Origin: JBGOUJ01 sp041477005 | GTDB taxonomy: Bacteria > Acidobacteriota > Terriglobia > Bryobacterales > JACQDG01 | Assembly (NCBI GenBank): GCA_041477005.1 | Contig: JBGOUJ010000392.1 | Location: 1 to 7,454, forward strand | DNA: 7,454 bases | Direction of reading: 5' to 3' | Shown here: positions 1 through 5,488 of the stretch, piece after piece | Layout: every line of letters begins with the position of its first letter | Numbering within the stretch: position 1 is the first letter of the stretch | Translations under genes and position numbers: made by a program | The notes under the pieces: generated by a model | Databases searched by the model: none | What the model saw: only the letters and a program-made list of their open reading frames with translations | Told to the model about the DNA's origin: nothing

Positions 1-704
1 CTGGCCCGCTCGTAGAAACGCGCCGCCTTCGCCGGGTCGCTCTCGAAGCCGGCGGCGTTCCCCAGCAGGCGAAGCACAGTTGCGAGGGAACGCCGCTCGG
101 GCTGCTTCGATTTCTCCAGTTCCGCCAGCACATGCCCGAGGATCTCCCGCCGTTCGCGCCTCTCCCGAGGGCTCAGCGACCAGCCGAAGCCTTCGCCCAG
201 TCTTGCCGCACTGGCCCGCGCGTCTTCCGATTCCCCGATGAAGTGGTAGATTCCCGAGCGCCACGACCAGAAATCGGGCGCTTGCCGCCGGACCTCCCGT
301 ACGCCGAACTCGGCCATCCAGAAAACCACCGGCCAGGGGAAGCGGCGACCGAAGTAGTTCCGGTTCAGGTTCAGCAGGTCCATGCTCGGGGACTGGCGCA
401 CCCGCAAGTCGAGCATCGAGTCAAGGCCATAGACGAAGCAGGCATCCGGACGCCGATCGCCGAGCGGGTCCTCCATCTGCGCCACGACACCCCCAGGCGC
501 CTTGGGGTCCAGGGCAATTTCGACGATCTGCTTCCCTGGCTGCCGCCGGCGGATTTCCGCCACCAGCCGTTGGCGAAGCGTAGAGTGATTGACCCGGGCA
601 AAGCCCAGCGTGAAGCCGCCGGCCAACTCAAGCATGTTCGCCAGGGCTTCGATCTCGACCTCGTTCTCGACGGAAAGCGACGCCTCGGCCACCCGGGTAG
701 TCAT
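1..704 (-). CDS. Degenerate-NTPase/TPR-like partner protein, 5' part (runs off left edge)
   Basis: The frame opens at ATG 704-702 and stays open to base 1: 234 full codons, no stop, so the C-terminus is outside the window. The start overlaps the TGA of the upstream ATPase gene (ATGA, 701-704), implying translational coupling. Residues 30-55 (GGFTLGFARVNH, then TLRQRLVAEI) sit where a P-loop strand, turn and helix would be, but there is no GxxxxGK[ST]. A strand follows (KQIVEIAL, ~59-66), then a Walker-B-like strand (DACFVYGLDSML, ~88-99). A conserved-looking Trp/Phe/Arg block follows at ~112-156 (NRNYFGRRFPWPVVFW, then APDFWSWRSGIYHF). From ~160 the protein is charged and helical, ending in a TPR-like unit (DPAKAARFYERA). 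I recognise this layout from STAND-like proteins with C-terminal TPRs, but not a named gene. Function is unknown. A role together with the ATPase is inferred from coupling. Confidence 0.8.
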   Translation of the reverse strand, partial: MTTRVAEASLSVENEVEIEALANMLELAGGFTLGFARVNHSTLRQRLVAEIRRRQPGKQIVEIALDPKAPGGVVAQMEDPLGDRRPDACFVYGLDSMLDLRVRQSPSMDLLNLNRNYFGRRFPWPVVFWMAEFGVREVRRQAPDFWSWRSGIYHFIGESEDARASAARLGEGFGWSLSPRERRERREILGHVLAELEKSKQPERRSLATVLRLLGNAAGFESDPAKAARFYERA

Positions 705-2002
705 GCCGCGCCCCCGTTGACCACTTCTGCGAATAGAGGGTTCCAGTCGTACCAGAGGCCGCGATCGTCAGCGTAGGTGAACGCCATCTGGTGCAACAGC
801 AGCTCGTACCAGAGATCGGCGTCGGCCTCGTAGGGCCGCTTGCTTTCGTGCACGGCCTGGAGCGCCTTGCGCTCCTCGGAGCGGACCGCGATGTTGATGT
901 CGTCAGCCTGCTTTCGAACGGTGCGCTGCACGGCCTCCGTAGTTACCGGAAGCGTTGGGCAACGCTCGATGGCCGAGCGAATCAGGATGAACAGATTCCG
1001 GACGTGGCCGCCGGAGAGCCGGCACAGGCGCTTCAACTCCGGACTTGCGAGCAGCTCATCGGGCGTCGCACCCGCCCGCCGCGTGCGCCGTTCCACGATC
1101 TCGCACAGCGCCTCCAGTCCAGGCTCGAAGACTGCGTCGTCCCTCTGCGAAACGGGAATCAAAGGCAGCGTCAGGATCTCGGCGGCGTAGGCGCTCTTGA
1201 GCCGGTCGCGGCAGCGGCTGTAAGCGAGCTCGATCGGCACCGTGTATAGCGTGTCGCAGCCGAGGAACTTCAGTTGCCCGGCGTTGTCCAGGAAGAGGTT
1301 CTCGTGGTTGGTGAGGCCCTGGTCGTTGATCACCTTGCGCGGAATGCGGTCGAGCTGATCCACGACGACCAGGATCCCGGTGTACCCTCCGCGGTCCGGC
1401 TTTGCCAGCCACTCCCGCGCCTCCTTGAGGATGACCTTGTTGATGAGGTCGAAAATCGTTGGCAGGTGACCTTCGAGCAGCTTGCGCAGCGTGCCGCGGA
1501 TGGCGGGGTTGTCTTTCAACGCCACGCTGAACTCGGCCACCCCGGCAACCTTTATCCCCTTCAGATCTACGTCTGCCTTCAACAGCTCACCGAGCTCGGC
1601 GAAAAACTCGGTGAGCTTGGTCATCCCGAAGTCGAAGCCGGCCTGCTTCAGATCGTCCACGATCTGCCGCACCATGTGGAAGACGATGTCCGTAGCAGTC
1701 ACGTCCTCCAGATGCATCCACTGCTCAGCTTCGAGGAGGCAGACGAACAGCTTGCTGCCGTCCTGTCCCCGCTCCAGAATCCGCTTGACCCGCTTCAGCT
1801 CGGTGGTCTTGCCCACTCCCCGATGGCCCGTAAACAGCCGGCAGACCGGCAGCGACCCGCTCAGTGCGATGCTCTGGGATAGGCGGATCTTGACGTCGTC
1901 CAGTCCCAGCTTCTTTTGCCAGTCGACGTAGAGCCCTTCCTCATCGGCCTCGAGCGCCCGGGCGGGGTCGAATTGCTGGTACAGAGCAGGACGCTTGGAC
2001 AT
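701..2002 (-). CDS. AAA/STAND-type P-loop ATPase
   Basis: A 433-residue soluble ATPase with no signal peptide or membrane segment. A short N-terminal region (~11-50, including FDPARALEADEE and LYVDWQKKLGLDDVK) precedes the Walker A motif GHRGVGKT at 59-66, with Lys65 and Thr66. Walker B is ILVVVDQLD at 210-218, with Asp215 and Asp218. The ~140 residues between them hold a charged helical insert (~127-175). A later LCRLSGGHVRNLF segment (in the last third) resembles the lid/sensor-2 region of AAA_16/ORC-like ATPases. ATP hydrolysis driving a conformational switch is expected from the family; the substrate is unknown. The start at 2002 is preceded by AGGTGA 5 nt away and by a TATAAT box, which compete for the same DNA. 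The gene heads a minus-strand operon with the overlapping partner gene ending at the left edge. A role in bacterial immunity or signalling is possible but unproven. Confidence 0.85.
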   Translation of the reverse strand: MSKRPALYQQFDPARALEADEEGLYVDWQKKLGLDDVKIRLSQSIALSGSLPVCRLFTGHRGVGKTTELKRVKRILERGQDGSKLFVCLLEAEQWMHLEDVTATDIVFHMVRQIVDDLKQAGFDFGMTKLTEFFAELGELLKADVDLKGIKVAGVAEFSVALKDNPAIRGTLRKLLEGHLPTIFDLINKVILKEAREWLAKPDRGGYTGILVVVDQLDRIPRKVINDQGLTNHENLFLDNAGQLKFLGCDTLYTVPIELAYSRCRDRLKSAYAAEILTLPLIPVSQRDDAVFEPGLEALCEIVERRTRRAGATPDELLASPELKRLCRLSGGHVRNLFILIRSAIERCPTLPVTTEAVQRTVRKQADDINIAVRSEERKALQAVHESKRPYEADADLWYELLLHQMAFTYADDRGLWYDWNPLFAEVVNGGAA

Positions 2003-2010
2003 TCACCTCG

Positions 2011-2016
2011 ATTATA
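2011..2016 (-). promoter_or_regulatory. -10 element TATAAT of the ATPase gene
   Basis: A perfect TATAAT on the minus strand ends 8 nt before the ATPase ATG (2002). A start of transcription the usual 6-7 nt downstream would fall at the start codon or 1-2 nt before it, giving a leaderless or nearly leaderless mRNA. I see no good -35 at 16-18 bp upstream. The AGGTGA at 2003-2008 would be largely lost from such a transcript, so either this box or that Shine-Dalgarno sequence is probably not the functional one. Confidence 0.45.
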
Positions 2017-2040
2017 GAGCGGCGGCCTTCCCGGCCGGGG

Positions 2041-2046
2041 TAGAAT
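2041..2046 (+). promoter_or_regulatory. -10 element TAGAAT of the RraA-like gene
   Basis: TAGAAT ends 7 nt before the ATG at 2054, and no Shine-Dalgarno sequence lies between (the spacer is CTGACCT). The spacing matches leaderless transcription. No clear -35 is visible. It shares the 51-bp divergent intergenic region with the TATAAT of the ATPase gene. Confidence 0.45.
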
Positions 2047-2053
2047 CTGACCT

Positions 2054-2797
2054 ATGAACTGGAAACCCGCTGTCTTCGCCGCTTCCGCCGGTGCTCTCTT
2101 CGTCTCAGCCTGGCTCTGGGCCGCCGCCCCGCAAGCAAGCCAACCCGCCGCCGACCCGCTGATCGAGGGCTTCCGGCTGGTCGAGGTCGCCTCCGTGGCC
2201 GACGCGATCGAGCAGCTCTACGGCCAACGCGCCCACATGAGTCACGAGATGCGGCCCTTGTTTACCACCAAGTTCGCCGGGCCGGCCGTGACGGTGCTGC
2301 TGAAGAAAGGGGAGCACAAAGACGGCGCCTCGGCCTCCCAAGGCATGCTGGACGCCATCGACGCCGCGCCGCCCGGCTCGGTCTACGTCATGGTCCTCGA
2401 AGACGGCGCGGATTTCGCCGGCATCGGCGGCCTGATGGCGACGGCGATGAAGGTTCGCGGCCTGGCTGGAGCGGTGGTAAGCGCCGGCATCCGCGACACC
2501 CCGCAAATCAAGCGCCTCCAGTTCCCGGTCTTCAGCCTCGGGGTGGTCCCGTCAACGTCGGTCAACCACTACCGCTTCGCCGGCTCGAACGTCCCCGTCC
2601 TGTGCGCCGGCGTCCGGGTGAACCCCAACGACATCATCGTGGCCGATGAAGACGGCGTCGCCGTGGTCCCCCGCGCCCGCGCCGCCGAAGTGCTGAAGAA
2701 AGCCCAGGATCTGGACGACACCGAGCACCGCATGCTGCCCTTCATCGAGAAGTTCCGCTCGATCAAGGAAGCGGTGGCGAAGTTCGGAAGAATCTGA
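2054..2797 (+). CDS. Exported RraA-family (HMG/CHA aldolase-fold) protein
   Basis: A 247-residue protein. The N-terminus (Lys4, then a hydrophobic Ala-rich stretch ~6-25 and a small-residue region to ~33) looks like a signal peptide, so the mature protein is probably periplasmic or secreted. The body from ~38 to ~230 follows the RraA/DlpA fold: an early VADAI segment, then GGLMATAMKVRG (~125-136), AGAVVSAGIRD (~138-148, with the family's Arg147-Asp148), then VPV and the late IIVADEDGVAVVP strand. Relatives include metal-dependent 4-hydroxy-4-methyl-2-oxoglutarate aldolases and the RNase E inhibitor RraA; sequence alone does not separate these, and an exported RNase regulator is unlikely. Position 126, often Asp or Glu in the G-[DE]-x-[ML]-A motif, is Gly here, so aldolase activity is uncertain. 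It is divergent from the ATPase gene and convergent with the methyltransferase gene. The old label 'demethylmenaquinone methyltransferase' for this family is misleading. Confidence 0.85.
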   Translation: MNWKPAVFAASAGALFVSAWLWAAAPQASQPAADPLIEGFRLVEVASVADAIEQLYGQRAHMSHEMRPLFTTKFAGPAVTVLLKKGEHKDGASASQGMLDAIDAAPPGSVYVMVLEDGADFAGIGGLMATAMKVRGLAGAVVSAGIRDTPQIKRLQFPVFSLGVVPSTSVNHYRFAGSNVPVLCAGVRVNPNDIIVADEDGVAVVPRARAAEVLKKAQDLDDTEHRMLPFIEKFRSIKEAVAKFGRI

Positions 2798-2827
2798 AGA
2801 AACTGAGAAATTAAGAAATGGAGGAGT

Positions 2828-2850
2828 GGGCCCCGAGGCGAGGCCTTTCT
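2828..2850 (+). terminator. Weak possible terminator after the RraA-like gene
   Basis: In the 55-bp convergent gap (2798-2852), GGGCC (2828-2832) can pair with GGCCT (2842-2846), one G-T pair included. Alternatively AGGC (2836-2839) pairs with GCCT (2843-2846). A pyrimidine-rich tail, TTTCTCTTC, follows. The stem is short, so this is only a candidate. Confidence 0.25.
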
Positions 2851-2852
2851 CT

Positions 2853-3518
2853 TCACTTCTTCTGGAAAATCAGGATGTACTGATTCGCCCCGTGGTCGCG
2901 GTAGCTCAGCAGGCGGTAGCCGTTGTCCTCGACTTCTTTAATCACCTCATCACGGTCGGCGCGGACATGGCTGGTCCTGTCCTGGCCGCCCTTGTTGCGG
3001 TACATGTCGCCGATGACGAGGCGGCCGTCGGGTTTCAGCGCCTTGCTGATGTAGCCCAGCATCTCGGCCGGATAGTCGAAGTGGTGGTACACGTCGAAGA
3101 TCCAGACAAGGTCGCTCTGGCCCTCCGGCAGCTTCGGGTCGCGGTCGGTGCCGAGCACCGTGGTGACGTTGGCCAGCTTCTCGGACTGGACCCGGGCTTG
3201 GGCTTTGTCCAGGAAGTCCTGCTGGATGTCTTCGGCCAGGACGCGGCCCGAGGGGCCGACAGCCTCGACCAGCGCCGGCAGGAAAACGCCCACTCCGGTG
3301 CCGACATCGGCCACCGTGCTCCCGGGCTTGATCTCGAGCGAGCCGATCAGCTCTTTCGGCTTGAGTTCCTCGGCGCGCTTGGTCGAGCCGAGGGTCTTGG
3401 CGAGGCGCTCGCGGCCTTCGTGGGTCTGGTACTCCTTGTTGGCGCCGGCCGCAACCTGGGCCGGAGCGGCGGGTAGCCAAAGCAACAGGGCCAGGAAACT
3501 TCTCAGGAGCGTTCTCAT
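2853..3518 (-). CDS. Exported class I SAM-dependent methyltransferase
   Basis: A 221-residue protein from ATG 3518-3516. The open frame extends further upstream, to 3908, but that part lies inside manC. The start at 3518 gives a clear signal peptide (Arg2/Arg6, hydrophobic Leu/Ala stretch 7-15, then LPAAPA before Gln21) and has a well-placed extended -10. The body is a Rossmann-fold methyltransferase: motif I VADVGTGVG at 69-77, the motif II acidic pair ED at 95-96, then DLVWIFDVYHHF and a LKPDGRLVIGDM strand typical of Methyltransf_11/25-type enzymes. The substrate is not deducible. Export is puzzling because SAM is made in the cytoplasm; the protein may stay tethered at the membrane, have lost activity, or use another ligand. 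It lies 61 bp after manC on the same strand but has its own probable promoter. Confidence 0.85.
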   Translation of the reverse strand: MRTLLRSFLALLLWLPAAPAQVAAGANKEYQTHEGRERLAKTLGSTKRAEELKPKELIGSLEIKPGSTVADVGTGVGVFLPALVEAVGPSGRVLAEDIQQDFLDKAQARVQSEKLANVTTVLGTDRDPKLPEGQSDLVWIFDVYHHFDYPAEMLGYISKALKPDGRLVIGDMYRNKGGQDRTSHVRADRDEVIKEVEDNGYRLLSYRDHGANQYILIFQKK

Positions 3519-3525
3519 ACAGCAC

Positions 3526-3534
3526 ACTATAGCA
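3526..3534 (-). promoter_or_regulatory. Extended -10 promoter (TGCTATAGT) of the methyltransferase gene
   Basis: On the minus strand, TG-n-TATAGT ends 7 nt before the ATG at 3518 (spacer GTGCTGT). It has the extended -10 TGn motif and no Shine-Dalgarno sequence before the start codon, which suggests leaderless expression. No convincing -35 is present, as is common for extended -10 promoters. This also supports the chosen start. Confidence 0.5.
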
Positions 3535-3535
3535 A

Positions 3536-3589
3536 GGCGTCGGGAACAGGAGGGGCGTCGATAAACAACAGGGCGTCGCTCACAACAAG
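3536..3589. repeat. Three imperfect 18-bp tandem units with GGCGTCG core
   Basis: GGCGTCG recurs at 3536-3542, 3554-3560 and 3572-3578, an exact 18-bp period. The remainder of units 2 and 3 is also alike (AACAACAG and ACAACAAG). The array spans the manC to methyltransferase gap. The third unit overlaps the manC stop codon (3580-3582), and the first abuts the extended -10 of the methyltransferase gene. Confidence 0.6.
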
Positions 3590-4641
3590 TCGTCGCGCCG
3601 CCGCTTCTCCAGGATCTTGACGACCTCGCCCACGTCCTGCGCGCGGTCGCGGCGGGCGACCAGCAGCGCGTCCGGCGTATCCACCACGATGAGATCATCC
3701 ACGCCCACCAGCGCCACCAGCTTGCCCGGCGCATCCACATAGGCGCCCTTCGCGGCGTGAAACACGGCATCGGTCCGGGCCACGTTGCCTTGCGCGTCGT
3801 GGGGCAGCAGGTCGTAGACGGCGTTCCAGCTCCCCACGTCGTTCCAGCCCAAGTCGGCGCACGGGAAGCCGACAATGTTGCCCGCCTTTTCGAGCACGGC
3901 GTAATCAATCGAGATGTTCTCGCACTGGGGGTAATGCGCCGCCAGAGACCGCGCGAACGGCGGCTCGCCCGGCCGGCCGCGAATCCCGTCGAGCGCTTTC
4001 GCCGTCGCGGGCAGATATTCCCGCAGGGCCCGATCGATCACCGCCGCCTTCCAGAGGAACATTCCGCTGTTCCAGTAGAAGTTTCCGCTCCGCAGAAAGC
4101 GCCGGGCCGTGGCCAGGTCGGGCTTTTCGCGAAAGCGCCGCACCGGGACCGGCTCGCCGGCGGCGGCGAATTCGATGTAACCGTAGCCGGTCTCCGGCCA
4201 GCGCGGCTGGATGCCCAGCACCACCAGGTGGTCTTCCGCCGCCGCCCGGCTCGCCCGCCGCAGAACCTGGCGGAAGGCCGCCGGGCGCGCGATCACGTGG
4301 TCGGCCGGGAAAACACCCATGACCGCTTCCGGGTCCTCGCCGAGCAGGATCCTGGCGGCCAAGCCGATGCACGGTGCGGTGTTGCGCTGCAGCGGCTCGG
4401 CGATAATCCGCTCCGGCGGCACCTTGGGCAGTTGCCGGATGATCTCCTTCCGCAAGTAAGTGTTGGTAATGATCAGGAAGCGCTCCGGCCGGACGAGCGG
4501 CCGCAGCCGGGCGATGGTCTGCTGGATCAACGATCGCTCGCCGAGCACCGGCAGGACCTGCTTGGCCCGGCTCCGGCGGCTGCGCGGCCAGAACCGGGTG
4601 CCCCGGCCGCCGGCCATGATCAGGGCGTAGAAGTGGCGCAC
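3580..4641 (-). CDS. manC: Mannose-1-phosphate guanylyltransferase (GDP-mannose pyrophosphorylase)
   Basis: This cytoplasmic enzyme makes GDP-mannose from mannose-1-phosphate and GTP, the activated sugar for surface polysaccharides and glycosylation. The 353-residue protein carries the nucleotidyltransferase signature GGRGTRFWPRSR (11-22), with Lys27 of the family's (P)KQ motif; the Pro is Ala here. It also has EPLQRNTAP (82-90), FPADH (111-115), ETGYGYIE (150-157), FREKPD (170-175), NSGMFLW (191-197) and DLGWNDVGSW (263-272). It is the short form, without the C-terminal phosphomannose isomerase cupin of the ~470-residue bifunctional enzymes. The start is GTG at 4641-4639, sharing one base with the lepB1 stop (TAGTG). 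No Shine-Dalgarno sequence is seen, so translation is probably coupled to lepB1. Confidence 0.92.
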   Translation of the reverse strand: MRHFYALIMAGGRGTRFWPRSRRSRAKQVLPVLGERSLIQQTIARLRPLVRPERFLIITNTYLRKEIIRQLPKVPPERIIAEPLQRNTAPCIGLAARILLGEDPEAVMGVFPADHVIARPAAFRQVLRRASRAAAEDHLVVLGIQPRWPETGYGYIEFAAAGEPVPVRRFREKPDLATARRFLRSGNFYWNSGMFLWKAAVIDRALREYLPATAKALDGIRGRPGEPPFARSLAAHYPQCENISIDYAVLEKAGNIVGFPCADLGWNDVGSWNAVYDLLPHDAQGNVARTDAVFHAAKGAYVDAPGKLVALVGVDDLIVVDTPDALLVARRDRAQDVGEVVKILEKRRRDDLL

Positions 4642-5444
4642 TAGGGGTTCAGGCTATAGCCGTGAATCAGCCGGAAGGTCCGCCGCCAGCGGGTCTTGCT
4701 GAAGAAGTTCAGCGCCAGGTCGCGCGCGTGGTCCAGGCTCATCAGGGGGCTCTGCAACTGCTCGGTCGGCGCGTCGTAGGACCAGTAGATCACCAGCGGC
4801 TTCCCGATAATGTTTTCCCGAGGCACAAAGCCCCAGTAGCGGCTGTCGAGCGAAAGATCCCGGTTGTCGCCCATGGCGAAGTAATGCCCCGGTTGGACCA
4901 CCACTTCCCCGTTGACCACGTTCTTCTCCAGCATCTCCAGGGCCGGCTTGTAAACCAGCGTGTTGGGCGTGGAGGGGAAATTGTCGCGGTAGGAATCGAT
5001 GTATTCGGTCTTGTGATACTTATACGGCTCGAGCAACTCCTTGCCGTTCAGATAGACCTGCTTGTTGCGCAGCCGGAGGTGGTCGCCGGGCACTCCGATC
5101 ACCCGCTTCACAAAGGTCTGGCGGATGTCGATCGGGTAGCGGAAAACGATGATGTCGCCGCGATGAATCGGCTCGTAGGGCAGCAGATTCTTCATCATCG
5201 CGCCGCCCGGGGCGTAGGCCAGCTTGTCCACAATCAGGTGATCGCCGATCAGCAGAGTGTCCTCCATCGAGCCGGTCGGGATCACGAAGGCCTGCATCAG
5301 CGTGGTCGTGCCGAACAGCAGCAGAATGATGGTGATGGTCCACTCGGCGATCACCCCGCGCTGCAGCTCGGGATGAGCAGATGCCTCGGAGCCGTCGTTG
5401 CTGCCGGCCTCGGCTACTGCCGCCGCCGTCTTAGTCGTTTCCAT
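4641..5444 (-). CDS. lepB: Type I signal peptidase (first paralogue, lepB1)
   Basis: A membrane-bound Ser/Lys protease that removes signal peptides from exported proteins. It has 267 residues: a polar N-terminal tail (~1-33, longer than in the neighbouring paralogue), one transmembrane segment (~35-55), then Box B PTGSMEDTL with nucleophile Ser59. Box D is FVKRVIGVPGD with general base Lys113, and Box E is GDNRDLSLDSRYWG. The usual SMxPTL has Asp in place of Pro, as in its paralogue. The C-terminal tail (HARDLALNFFSKTRW and onward) is shared by both copies and is not part of the E. coli enzyme. The start at 5444 has a weak GGAAG 5 nt upstream. It lies 38 bp after lepB2 and overlaps manC by one base, so the three are probably one transcript. 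Confidence 0.93.
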   Translation of the reverse strand: METTKTAAAVAEAGSNDGSEASAHPELQRGVIAEWTITIILLLFGTTTLMQAFVIPTGSMEDTLLIGDHLIVDKLAYAPGGAMMKNLLPYEPIHRGDIIVFRYPIDIRQTFVKRVIGVPGDHLRLRNKQVYLNGKELLEPYKYHKTEYIDSYRDNFPSTPNTLVYKPALEMLEKNVVNGEVVVQPGHYFAMGDNRDLSLDSRYWGFVPRENIIGKPLVIYWSYDAPTEQLQSPLMSLDHARDLALNFFSKTRWRRTFRLIHGYSLNP

Positions 5445-5469
5445 GTTTGCTTCCAGTGTAGCGAACTTT

Positions 5470-5488
5470 GCCCCTGAGGGGCTCAGGG
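5470..5488. other. Overlapping alternative hairpins between lepB2 and lepB1
   Basis: GCCCC-TGA-GGGGC (5470-5482) is a perfect 5-bp stem with a 3-nt loop. CCCTGA (5472-5477) can instead pair with TCAGGG (5483-5488) across GGGGC. The two structures exclude each other and the second includes the lepB2 stop codon (5483-5485). There is no U-tract on the minus strand (AAAGTTC follows), so this is not a standard terminator. Confidence 0.4.

Noticed and set aside
132..776. Plus-strand open frame of 214 codons
   Set aside because: It is antisense to the partner gene and the end of the ATPase gene, Pro/Arg/His-rich, with no recognisable domain; typical of GC-rich coding DNA read on the opposite strand.
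2826..3564. Plus-strand open frames opposite the methyltransferase
   Set aside because: The minus strand encodes an intact methyltransferase with motif I; the opposite frames show no family features.
3519..3908. N-terminal extension of the methyltransferase to 3908
   Set aside because: This stretch is the out-of-frame reading of manC and is Trp/Arg/Thr-rich; a signal peptide and an extended -10 support the start at 3518.
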